Part shown: piece after piece, positions 43,534 to 52,393 of the stretch
Numbering within the stretch: position 1 is the first letter of the stretch
Layout: every line of letters starts with the position of its first letter
NCBI GenBank assembly: GCA_963845975.1
Contig: CAWJUD010000001.1
Span: 744,001-808,000, forward strand
DNA: 64,000 nt
Origin: JBEKIK01 sp963845975
Lineage (GTDB): Bacteria > Planctomycetota > Planctomycetia > Pirellulales > Thermoguttaceae
Direction of reading: 5' to 3'
Made by a program: the position numbers and the translations under genes
The notes under the pieces: generated by a model
The model's input: the letters and a program-made list of their open reading frames with translations, nothing else
Told to the model about the DNA's origin: nothing
Databases searched by the model: none

Positions 43534-43944
43534 TTAGCTGGGAATCGTCCTGAAGCCCGCTTGATCGAAGTGTTTATCAAAAGTTAACGCCTCTGTGATA
43601 GAATTCTTTTGCATTACCAGGAACGAGATACAATCGGTCAGGGAGTATTTTTTATCACGATGTTTTTCCAAATAAATCCAAGCTTGATGAAATAGTGTTT
43701 CATCAACATGAGTCAATGTTACCGATTGACTACGAAGGAGTAAACGGCCGAGTTTGACGGCTTTGTCGTGCAATCCACGATTGTTGAAGAAAGTTACCAC
43801 CTCGGAAAAAATATATGAGGTGGTAATCAAAGGCGGAAGATTGGCGACGATTTGGCTCCAGTGTTTAATCGCCGCGCCATGATTGCCGTCGTCGGCCAAT
43901 TCCAATGCCAACAAGTAACTCGTACCCAAAAAAAGTGGTTGCAT
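43534..43944 (-). CDS. PIN-domain (VapC-like) toxin with altered first catalytic Asp
   Basis: A 136-residue PIN protein. The usual start of the fold is F-[DV]-D-T-S, but here it reads FLGTSYLLALELADD, so the first metal-binding Asp is Gly (codon GGT). The other acidic positions are present: FSEVV, SLTDCISF, TFDKHF. PIN toxins cleave RNA with two divalent metals, so loss of this residue should weaken or abolish cleavage. The upstream antitoxin gene ends five bases before it. Confidence 0.82.
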   Translation of the reverse strand: MQPLFLGTSYLLALELADDGNHGAAIKHWSQIVANLPPLITTSYIFSEVVTFFNNRGLHDKAVKLGRLLLRSQSVTLTHVDETLFHQAWIYLEKHRDKKYSLTDCISFLVMQKNSITEALTFDKHFDQAGFRTIPS

Positions 43945-43949
43945 GAATT

Positions 43950-44150
43950 CTACAGATAGGCGTCATGGTTCGTTGAAGCATCGGTCAATCCCAAGTTGAC
44001 GGGTTGACTGCCCAGAGTATGGATCGGGTCATCTTCGCGAACAGGAATGATGACAATGGCATCTTTTTCCCGGCGAATCTCGACCTCGTCCACGCCTTCA
44101 AGCCATTCATCCGGAATGGGTAACTTTAGGTTGGATACTTTGCTCTTCAT
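43950..44150 (-). CDS. VapB/AbrB-like antitoxin
   Basis: A 66-residue protein with an AbrB/SpoVT-like beta segment (LKLPIPDEWLEGVDEVEIRR, then DAIVIIPV) and a flexible tail (DPIHTLGSQPVNLGL) that would bind the toxin. It lies immediately upstream of the PIN gene on the same strand, the standard layout of a type II module. The 213 bases upstream of it hold no gene but should carry the autoregulated promoter. Confidence 0.75.
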   Translation of the reverse strand: MKSKVSNLKLPIPDEWLEGVDEVEIRREKDAIVIIPVREDDPIHTLGSQPVNLGLTDASTNHDAYL

Positions 44151-44363
44151 ACTGGAATCTCCGTTAAAGTTCTATAGTTAAATTGTACTCTAGAGGATAA
44201 AGAAAATGCAATACGGCTATTTGAGGACAAGATAATATCGAGAAACGAGAAATAGTCCTCTAATGGACAACCTAGCATTGACAACTAAGCGGCCGGAGTG
44301 GACCGGATTGCATATTTCTCAGAGGAAAGCTATTTTTTGCATTAAGAAATAGGAGGATCAAGC

Positions 44364-45317
44364 ATGCGGATTGTAGTTTTCGACGGATACGCCTCCAATC
44401 CCGGCGATTTGAGCTGGGCCGAATTGGAAAAGCTGGGCGATTGCAGGATTTACGACCGCACGCCGGACGAGCAGGTCGTCGCCCGCGCGGCCGGGGCCCA
44501 GATCGTGCTTACCAACAAAATCTGCTTCATGCCCGATACGTTGGATCGGCTTCCGGAATTAAAATATATCGGGGTGTTGGCCACGGGCTACAACATCATC
44601 GACGTGGAGGCGGCTGCCCGGCGAAATATCGTGGTCACCAACGTGCCCAGTTACGGCACTATGTCGGTGATGCAAACGGCCTTTGCCCATCTGCTCAACC
44701 TGGCGATGCACGTGGCCGAACACAGCCAGGGCGTCGCGGCCGGCCGTTGGTCGCGTTCGCCGGATTTCTGCTATTGGGACTATCCGCTGGTTGAACTGGA
44801 TGGCCTGACGCTGGGTTTGATAGGTTTCGGGCAGATCGGCCGGGCAATGGCTCAAGCCGGGCTGGCCTTTGGCATGAAACTGCTGGCATACGATCCCGTG
44901 CCGCCGCAAAATCCGCCTTCCGGAGTGAGGATGGTTGAACTAGATACGATATTCCGCAAAAGCGACGTGATAAGTCTGCACTGTCCGCTTACTGATTCGA
45001 ATCGGCATTTGGTCAATGCCGATCGATTAGCACAGATGAAATCCACGGCATTTCTGATCAATACCAGTCGCGGTCCGCTGGTGGACGAACAGGCCTTGGC
45101 CGACGCGCTCAGCGCCGGGCGGATTGCCGGGGCGGGCTTGGACGTGCTGGCCGACGAGCCGCCGCCGGCCGATCATCCGCTGCTAAAGGCGAAAAACTGC
45201 TATTTCACGCCGCACAACGCCTGGGCCACAAAGGCCGCACGCAAACGCCTGCTCGATGAAGCGGTCGAAAACGTCCGCGCGTTTTTGGCGGGCAAGAGGC
45301 GGAACGTAGTAAATTAG
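44364..45317 (+). CDS. D-2-hydroxyacid dehydrogenase (glycerate/hydroxypyruvate type)
   Basis: NAD(P)-dependent oxidoreductase of 317 residues. A substrate-binding half is followed by the nucleotide loop GLIGFGQIGRAMA (about 153-165), then catalytic Arg in INTSRGPLVDEQAL, Glu in DVLADEPPPADHP and His in YFTPHNAWAT. Resembles hydroxypyruvate reductases acting on glycerate or glyoxylate. AGGAGGA lies 7 bases before the ATG, one of the strongest ribosome binding sites in the window. Single-gene unit. Confidence 0.92.
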   Translation: MRIVVFDGYASNPGDLSWAELEKLGDCRIYDRTPDEQVVARAAGAQIVLTNKICFMPDTLDRLPELKYIGVLATGYNIIDVEAAARRNIVVTNVPSYGTMSVMQTAFAHLLNLAMHVAEHSQGVAAGRWSRSPDFCYWDYPLVELDGLTLGLIGFGQIGRAMAQAGLAFGMKLLAYDPVPPQNPPSGVRMVELDTIFRKSDVISLHCPLTDSNRHLVNADRLAQMKSTAFLINTSRGPLVDEQALADALSAGRIAGAGLDVLADEPPPADHPLLKAKNCYFTPHNAWATKAARKRLLDEAVENVRAFLAGKRRNVVN

Positions 45318-45325
45318 TGGATAGT

Positions 45326-45943
45326 CTATTCGTTGGTTATTATCCAGCTATGGAAATCGGTGTCTGTCACTGACGGCAGAATTTCTTTCAAAATTGCGGC
45401 GAATTCGGCGGTAAGTTGTAGTTGCTTTAACCAATGTGCTAAATATTTTTGGTCCAGCGATGCCAAATTTAATTTTAATAGTGCTGCAACATCCGCCCGA
45501 TCGATAATCCGACCGGCCAGTAATTTATGGAGTATTAGATCTTCGCAAGTTAAGATGGCGATGTCCATGGGAAGATCGGGCAAACGGCTGGGAATTCGGC
45601 GTTCCAAAGCAATGCGATAATATTCCGATTCGGCAAGTAATAAATCAATTTGAACCTCCATAAAAGAATCTGGCGGTTCATAGAGTAGCTGAATGATATT
45701 CAAGCGGCCAATGGAAATGACGGAAGGAGTTTGTTTAGGCCGAATTCCCAATGATTGAAGCCTGGGCAAGATTTTATCGATCCCCTGAACATCAACTCCT
45801 ATTAACAGATCCACGTCGCGAGTTGATCGGACATATTTCCAGGCGGACATTGCCATTCCGCCTGTGACCGCGGCGGGTACGTCCATTGCGATTAGCGATT
45901 GCCATACGAATTGCAGGACTTTTATGAGTAGTTCAGCCGCCAT
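45326..45943 (-). CDS. AbiEii/DUF6036-like nucleotidyltransferase
   Basis: A 205-residue protein of the minimal nucleotidyltransferase superfamily: VTGGMAMSAW (glycine motif, residues 26-35) and STRDVDLLIGV (two metal-binding Asp). A distal acidic position falls in MEVQIDLLLAE, and CEDLILHKLLAGRIIDRADV matches the helical half of AbiEii/DUF6036 proteins. Such proteins act as toxins in some abortive-infection or toxin-antitoxin pairs. Its start overlaps the end of a small gene by 11 bases, suggesting a coupled pair. Confidence 0.82.
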   Translation of the reverse strand: MAAELLIKVLQFVWQSLIAMDVPAAVTGGMAMSAWKYVRSTRDVDLLIGVDVQGIDKILPRLQSLGIRPKQTPSVISIGRLNIIQLLYEPPDSFMEVQIDLLLAESEYYRIALERRIPSRLPDLPMDIAILTCEDLILHKLLAGRIIDRADVAALLKLNLASLDQKYLAHWLKQLQLTAEFAAILKEILPSVTDTDFHSWIITNE

Positions 45944-46187
45944 GAGCGCCCTCGCGTTTTGAAAGTTCCTCCATCAAGTGGTACATCATTTTGTCGTGCT
46001 CTTCCATTTGTTCTTTATACCATTTGCGGTAAGCGGCTTTAAGATCGCCATCGGGGCCGATTTCGCGACGCAGGCCGGCCAGTAGGAATTGTTCGCTGGC
46101 GTTCATCACCTCGATCCACATCCTGATGCCCATCTCGGGAGTGAAGTTGTTCGGGACCGGCGGTGATAAATCGGGCTGAGGTTGCAT
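45933..46187 (-). CDS. small helical protein paired with the nucleotidyltransferase
   Basis: From ATG 46187 the product is 84 residues, rich in Met, Glu and Lys (MWIEVMNASEQFLLAGLRRE, HDKMMYHLMEELSKREG). It is mostly helical, with no family I recognise. The overlap with the next gene and its small size make an antitoxin or partner role plausible but unproven. A longer frame upstream would begin inside a heptad array. Confidence 0.6.
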   Translation of the reverse strand: MQPQPDLSPPVPNNFTPEMGIRMWIEVMNASEQFLLAGLRREIGPDGDLKAAYRKWYKEQMEEHDKMMYHLMEELSKREGAHGG

Positions 46188-46188
46188 A

Positions 46189-46352
46189 GTGGGCAGTGGA
46201 TGGTGGACAATATAATACCGCAACATAGCCGTCGTTTTAATTATAACATTTTTTGTGTAATAGATAAACCGCAACCGACGGCTGCGGCCTTATGATGGAG
46301 CGACGCGGAAGTGACGAGGATTTGTGTTCCCACGCCGGAGCATGGGAACAAG
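46189..46352. repeat. heptad array, family E and family D hairpins
   Basis: GTGGGCA GTGGATG GTGGACA starts two bases upstream of the small gene's ATG (46189-46209). An AACCGCAACCGACGGCTGCGG word lies at 46268-46291 and GTTCCCACGCCGGAGCATGG..GAACAAG at 46322-46352. Confidence 0.75.
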
Positions 46353-46418
46353 AGAACTTATTTCCCGGCCACAATGGGTGTGGGATTGCAACTGGGCAAT
46401 GAATTTCCCAGCCCTTAC

Positions 46419-49400
46419 CTATTTCCCGGCGGGGACCGGCGCGGGAGTGGGGACTTGTTCCGGGGCGGAAACGGTCTCAGTGGCAGGACCGCCGCCGTCG
46501 TGATATACGCCCACGGTATCCACGCCGCTTCCGGTAAAGTCGCCGGCAAAGGGTTTATCGCCCGCACTGCCCAGTGCAAAGACCTTGTCGGTGGCGTCGA
46601 GCACGTGGTTATTATTGGTGTCAAGATAGAATGTGCCGTTGCGGTACACGCCGAGTTTGCTGACGCCGTCGCCGGTCCAGTCGCCCACGACGGGAATATC
46701 GCCTTCCTGGCCGAATTCGACGACCACGTCGCCGGGTCCCCAGCGGCCGTCGCCGTCCATGTCCAGGAACCATGTGCCGTTGCGGAAGATGCCCACGGTG
46801 TAAACGCCGTCGCCGTTCCAGTCGCCGATCACGGGCACGTCGTCTTCGGTGCCGAAGCGGAATACGTGATCGATCAGATCGGATCGCAAACTGCCGGCCG
46901 AGGTGCGTTTCATGGTCCGCCAGCCGATGGTTGCATCCTCGGGATCGGGAGGCATGTTTTTGTAGCGGTTTTTAATGGGATTTTGCACGTCGGGCAGGCC
47001 GGGTTCGGCAAGCAAGGCCCGCGGGTCGCCGAACCAACTGGGGCCGAAGATGCCGATATCGGCCTTGCCGTCGCCGTCCCAATCGCCGGTCACCGGCCGG
47101 TCGCCCGATTGGCCAAGTTTCGCCCACAGGTCGTTTTCGTCCCAAATGCCGTTGCCGTCGAGGTCCAAGAACCACAGGCCGTCGATGAACACGCCGATTT
47201 CGGTCACTCCATCGCCGTTCCAGTCGCCGGTTACGGGTGTAGCGCCGCGCAGGCCGAAGCGATATTTTTTCACGGGCACGCCGTTGGCATCGGCGATGAT
47301 CCAGATGCCGCCCTGATTCAGGTCAGCGCCGGTCCAGGATGCGGGGTCGAAGAGTTGGGTTTGGACGTCGGCGGCGAATTCGCCGTTTTGCAGGCGGCGG
47401 GGCTGGCCGCCGTCGATGACGCTTAAATGCCAGGTATAACCCGGAGGACCGCCCGATCCGCCGGCGAGTTGTTGCGGCATGATGAGCGGCGGCAGCATGT
47501 AGGACACTCCGTATCGCAATGCATCGGGCACTATAGGCGAGAGCGGCGGGAACGGCGTGGGAATGGGCGGATTGGGAAAAACCGGCGGGCCAGGCGGATT
47601 GTCGGGCGGCGTTTCGATTTTCACCACGCTGAAGTTGTTCTGTACGGCTGAATCGCCCGAATTGACCGCGATCTTCACGATGGCGTTGCCTTGCGGATCC
47701 ACTGCCAAGGTGCTGAGGAACAGGGAGTCGAGATTCGCGTAACGGTTGACCACCACTCCGCCCTTGCTTCCGGCGGTGTCGACGCCGGGAATATAACCGT
47801 CGGGTAGTTTAGCCAACACTGAATAATCGCCGGGCTGGAGTCCCGCGAATTCGTAGTAACCGTTGGCGTCGGTCACGGTGGTGATGGGATTGCCTTGCGC
47901 ATCCTGCATCGGGTAACCGCTGCCGTCGCACAACTGCATTACAATGCCGGCAAGGCGGGTATCGTCCGGCGTAAGCGTGCCGTCGCGGAGCGAGGGGATA
48001 TCGGGCAGGGGATCGCCTTTTTTAACCTGGATCGCCGGCCCGTCCTGGAAAACGAAGCCCGAGATCTTCGCCGGCAAAAGCTCGGAAAAGTCGTAATGCA
48101 CTCCGTTTGCGCCCGGGCCGAGTTGGGCGTCGATAATGCGGTCCACGCCATCGAGGTTTCCGCCCGCCGATCCCACGTAATCGGCGCCTTCAAAGTATCC
48201 GGCCGGCTGCGATTCTTCCACGCCATAAATGCCCGGTTTCAGGTCGGTGAAGAAATATTCGCCGTTTTGATCGGTTTGCGTAACGGCGATATGGGTCTTC
48301 GACTGATCGATCAAATATATGGTCACGCCGGCCAATAGCGGCTCGCCCTGATCGTACTGGCCGTTGTTGTCGGCGTCGACAAAGACTTTTCCGCTGATGT
48401 TGGCGGGCAGTATTTCGCCGAAGTCGTAGTCTTTCCCGCTGACTCCGCCGGCCAGGGTAATCGCATTGATCAAGTCGGGGTTTTGCACCGCTCCGCCCTC
48501 GGAGCCGGCCGTTGCCGCGCCCTCGAGATATCCGGCCGGCTGGGTCTCGGCCAGGGAATAAGTGCCGGGCACTAAATTCTCGAATTTGTAATAGCCGTTG
48601 ATGTCGGTTACCGTGGTCGAGCCGGTGGGGTTGCCCTCGGCGTCCAAGAGCGTGACCGTGACGCCGCTGATGCCCGTTTCGCTGGAATCGAAGACGCCGT
48701 TGTTGTCGGCGTCGTAGTAAACGTAACCGCTGATGGAAGCGGGTCGAGTTTCGCCAAAATTGTTGTTGATGCTGTCGTCGCCGCCTTCAAGACCGATGCT
48801 GCTTAGGACGTCCGGGTTAGTGGCCACGCCGTCCGTTACTCCGCCGACCGTGCCGGGCGCGGCGCCGACGCTCAAATAGCCGTCGGGCTGGGTTTCGACG
48901 ATGCGATACGTGTCGGGCAGCACGCCGTCGAAACTATAATGGCCGTTGGAATCGGTAGTCGCGGTCTTGCCGGTCGATACGTAATCGTTATTCACCAGGC
49001 TCAAAAGAGTCAGCGTAACGCCGCCGATCCCCGGCTCGCCGGGTTCGAACTGATTGTTCAGATTCAGATCTTCATACACGTTGCCGGAAATGGTGATGGG
49101 CAAGGGATTCTGCTGCATCGAGAGGCCCAATCCGGCGGTATATACCGGTTCGGGCGTTTCGCCGGGCGGCATGTAACTGTCCGGTGGGAGGTTCAGCCCA
49201 TACTTCGCCGAAAGGTCGTCGTAGGCGTCGTGAAAAGTGCCGACAACCGTAGTGCTCTGGTAATGGGGCGCGGTGAATACGGCCGTGAAATGCGAACCGT
49301 CGAACTCGGCGCCTTCCACGATCGGATCGGCGATTCCGCCGGGCCGCATTTCGTCGACATTGATCCGCAATACCAGCCTTCCATTGGCCTGGAAATTGTT

Positions 49401-49872
49401 GCAGTGGATGGTCATCAGCGTGCTGTTGTTGTTCACGTCGACCGTGACCGTTCCAACGCCGGTTTGCTCGACAATCGACAAGGGCACTCCGGCCATGGTT
49501 CCGGTGGGTCCGCCCGGGGCGGTGTGGAAAAACATGTCGCCGTCGACCGGGCTTTTCGATGCATCTTGTGGTATAGATGCATCCTTGTGGGTGTCGATGG
49601 TGATGTCTGTCAATTGCGTGCCCGCGGCGCCGCCGTCCCAACTGATGTATATCAGATTGCCGATCGAGTCCGTGCCGCTGTGTGGTTCGTAGTACGCGGC
49701 CCCGATATTGAGCACCGGCGCAGCTAACCGACAGCAGTTGCCGCTGTTCCATCTGTTCGATGCGGCACTTGTGCCAGCGCCCGGAACTTAAATTCCTTTT
49801 TGACGACCGGGCGGACTTGAAATCATACAGCCGTTTAAATGCGTTGCTTAGCAAGCTCACGACAACCTCCAT
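46419..49872 (-). CDS. very large SdrD-B / FG-GAP surface protein (frameshifted near N-terminus)
   Basis: Corrected length about 1150 residues. The N-terminus MEVVVSLLSNAFKRL..IEQMEQRQLLSVS carries the motif typical of large planctomycete exported proteins. It joins the body (APVLNIGAAYYEPHSG) after a one-base correction near 49719-49724. A domain of about 200 residues is followed by four SdrD-B/Cna-B-like units with NVYEDLNLNNQFEPGEPGI- and YYDADNNGVFDSSETGISG-type calcium motifs (DADNNG, DINGYYKF). A Pro-rich linker follows, then five FG-GAP-like repeats (DWNGDGVTEIGVF, DWDGDGKADIGIF, DFTGSGVDTVGVY). Probably secreted or cell-surface. Confidence 0.85.
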
Positions 49873-49888
49873 GATCGATTTCATTTAT

Positions 49889-49920
49889 CGGGGTGGCAGT
49901 TCAACTGCCGCCCCAACAAG
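49889..49920. repeat. GGGTGGCAGTTCAACTGCCGCCCC hairpin (family G)
   Basis: A 10-base stem with a TTCAA-type loop in the 58-base space between the surface protein start and the WD40 gene end. Relatives are inside the MITE at 58658-58783 and at 61098-61128. Confidence 0.7.
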
Positions 49921-49930
49921 GTTTGTTCTC

Positions 49931-50956
49931 TTATCGTTGCGTAATTCCCTCGCGCTGGTTTGTTATTTTCCATACGCGGACTGTGGTGTCGAAACTCCCG
50001 GAAATCAACGTTCCGGCCTGGGGATCGTAGGCCAGGGCGGTCACGGTGCCGGTGTGACCGAGTAATTGATTCTCCTCGGTTTTAGAGGAAAGATTCCACA
50101 GGCGGATCACATTGTCGGTGTCACCGGCCGCCAAATGTTTTTCGCCGCAAAATTGGAGTGTCCTGATTTTCCCGGGATGTTGGGGCAATGCTGTCAAAAC
50201 CTTGCCGGAAAGCGGATCGAAGAGCCTGATCGTGCGATCGTCGCCGGCCGCGGCCAATTGGCTGCCGCCGGGCGAATAGGCCAAGGCGGAAATTCGCCGG
50301 GCAGAGGCCTGAATTTCCGCAGTTGTCGAGCCGCTTGCCACGTTCCACAAGCGGATCGTACCTGCCCGACCGGCCGCGGCCAGTTGCGCTCCGTCGGGCG
50401 AAAATGCCAAATCGCAAAGATCACTGCCCGGTCCGTCCAACTCCCTGGGCAACCGGCCGTCGTCGGTGTAGAGCCGGACCTTGTCGTCGAATCCGGCCGA
50501 GGCCAAGAGCTTCCCATCCGGACTGTAAACCAAGGCGCGAATGGCCTGGGGTTGTTCGGGCAATTCGGCCGGCTGTCCGGCGGAGGTAAGATCCCAAATG
50601 CGGATCCGCCGATCATTGCCTGCCGTGGCCACGGCCTTGCCGTCCGGGCGGAAGGCGACGGCCTTGATCCAATCGGTGTGTGCCGTTAGCCGATAGAGCA
50701 CGGCCCCGTCGTCGAGGTTCCAAATCCGCAGTATGTGATCATCTCCGACCGTAGCCAGCATTTTTCCCGTGCGATCGACGGCCACCCCGGAGATGACCGG
50801 AATTTTTTCCACGCTGGGATTTTTGTTCAGTTCGATGATGCGAACAGGAATCTGTCCGGCGGTCTGATCGGCCCCCCATGAAATCCCCACGTAAACGCTC
50901 AGGGCTACAATTGCCGCAATCGCCGCCAAAAGTCGCCATTTTGTCATTTTAATCAC
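49931..50956 (-). CDS. exported WD40-repeat protein
   Basis: 341 residues. A signal/anchor helix (WRLLAAIAAIVALSVYVGI) is followed by seven WD40 blades with GH/WD-type ends (LRIWNLDDG, IRIWDLTS, IRLWNVASG, IRLFDPLSG, IRLWNLSS, VRVWKI). It should form one closed propeller outside the cytoplasm. It is transcribed toward the giant surface-protein gene on the same strand, 58 bases away, so they may share a message. No enzymatic motif. Confidence 0.85.
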   Translation of the reverse strand: MIKMTKWRLLAAIAAIVALSVYVGISWGADQTAGQIPVRIIELNKNPSVEKIPVISGVAVDRTGKMLATVGDDHILRIWNLDDGAVLYRLTAHTDWIKAVAFRPDGKAVATAGNDRRIRIWDLTSAGQPAELPEQPQAIRALVYSPDGKLLASAGFDDKVRLYTDDGRLPRELDGPGSDLCDLAFSPDGAQLAAAGRAGTIRLWNVASGSTTAEIQASARRISALAYSPGGSQLAAAGDDRTIRLFDPLSGKVLTALPQHPGKIRTLQFCGEKHLAAGDTDNVIRLWNLSSKTEENQLLGHTGTVTALAYDPQAGTLISGSFDTTVRVWKITNQREGITQR

Positions 50957-51301
50957 CCAAATTGAAATAATTTATTGATGCGCAGGGCGAATCTGATACA
51001 GTACATCGCGTTATCTGTCTATATCGACATCAGGTGAAGTTGACCTGTGGGAACTTTTTTTCCTCACAAAGAGACTGCGCAAAATGAATAGAATGGGGCG
51101 ATGTGGCACTCTATGATAGATCGTGCGTATACTGATCAATTAGTGCGCTTTCGAGGTATGCGAGATTAAGTAAAGATGCTATAAGGCTCGCAACGAGCCG
51201 ATCCGTGATACAAACGCCCGAGATGTTCCGGCTTTTTGACTCTCGTTTCCAAGCTCTTAATTTAAAACTTAAATCTCCGTAACAACTGAGGAGATTTCAT
51301 C
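50957..51301. other. intergenic region, no gene seen
   Basis: 345 bases of divergent spacer between the WD40 and HAF genes. It is lower in GC than its neighbours and free of the palindromic repeat families found elsewhere. A purine-rich CTGAGGAGATTT near 51284-51296 is the ribosome binding site of the HAF gene. Promoters were not recognised with confidence. Confidence 0.5.
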
Positions 51302-52372
51302 TTGAACCGACATATAACTTTTTTGGCCACGCTCATAATGGGCATATTAATTTGTAACATCTCGCAAGCGATCACATACAATGTTACCGATCTGGGCACA
51401 CTTGGCGGAACGAAAAGCGAAGCCTGTGGCATCAACACCAGTGGGAAGGTCGTGGGCGATGCTAACACCACAGGCACTACCGCTGAACACGCCTTCCTAT
51501 ATAACGGCTCAACGATGACAGACCTAGGCACATTCGGTGGGAGAAATAGCATTGCCCTAGGCATCAACGATAGCGGGCAGGTCGTGGGCAATGCCGAAAC
51601 CACCGCTGGAACTCACGCCTTCCTCTACAGTGGTTCGACGATGACCGACCTAGGTACACTTGGCGGTGCGTTCAGTTGGGCCTATGGTATCAACACCAGT
51701 GGGCAGGTCGTGGGCCACTCCAGCATCAACGACAACATTTCTATTCACGCCTTCCTTTACTGCGGCTCGACTATGACCGACATAGGTACTCTCGGAGGAA
51801 AGTTCAGCGAAGCTTATAAAATCAACTCCAACGGTCAAGTTGTAGGCTGTTCCGATTCCATCGGTGGCAATTTACATGCCTTTATCTACAGCGGCTCGAC
51901 GATGATCGACTTGGGCACACTCAGCGGAACGGATAGCGAAGCATGGGCCATCAATGAGAGCGGACAGGTCGTGGGATGGGCCGATACCATCTGTAGTAAT
52001 TCACATGCTTTCATCTACAGCGGCTCGAAAATGACCGACCTGGGCACACTAGGTGGATCGCAAAGCGCAGCCTGTGACATTAACGACAGCGGACAGATCG
52101 TGGGCTATGCCTACACCGCCGGCGATGCCGCTCAGCATGCCTTCCTTTACAACGGCTCGACGATGGTCGACCTGAATGCCCTGATCGATCCGTCCTCCAG
52201 TTGGACATTGGAGTGTGCATATGACATTAACGACGCCGGGCAAATAGTAGGATATGGCCATCATGGCAGCGAGACTCATGCCTACCTCTTAACACCAGTC
52301 CCCGAGCCGGCCACACTCGTGCTTCTATGCTCGGTTCTACTGGGATCAGGCTGGATTAGTCGTCGACGCTGA
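51302..52372 (+). CDS. HAF-repeat PEP-CTERM protein
   Basis: A 356-residue exported protein with a signal peptide (FLATLIMGILICNISQA). Seven HAF-type repeats of about 45 residues follow (DLGTLGG...GIN.SGQVVG...HAFLY.GSTM). It ends in a PEP-CTERM sorting tail: PVPEPATLVLLC, a helix, then SRRR. The tail implies processing by an exosortase encoded elsewhere. The start codon is TTG, supported by GAGGAG at a normal distance. The repeats are probably one propeller; the ligand is unknown. Confidence 0.85.
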   Translation: MNRHITFLATLIMGILICNISQAITYNVTDLGTLGGTKSEACGINTSGKVVGDANTTGTTAEHAFLYNGSTMTDLGTFGGRNSIALGINDSGQVVGNAETTAGTHAFLYSGSTMTDLGTLGGAFSWAYGINTSGQVVGHSSINDNISIHAFLYCGSTMTDIGTLGGKFSEAYKINSNGQVVGCSDSIGGNLHAFIYSGSTMIDLGTLSGTDSEAWAINESGQVVGWADTICSNSHAFIYSGSKMTDLGTLGGSQSAACDINDSGQIVGYAYTAGDAAQHAFLYNGSTMVDLNALIDPSSSWTLECAYDINDAGQIVGYGHHGSETHAYLLTPVPEPATLVLLCSVLLGSGWISRRR

Positions 52373-52393
52373 ACGAAATGAACTCGTAAAAAC

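Noticed and set aside
46311..47426. Long plus-strand open frame opposite the surface-protein gene
   Set aside because: It is the antisense of GC-rich FG-GAP repeats, which leave the opposite frame open; it has no ribosome binding site and no family resemblance.
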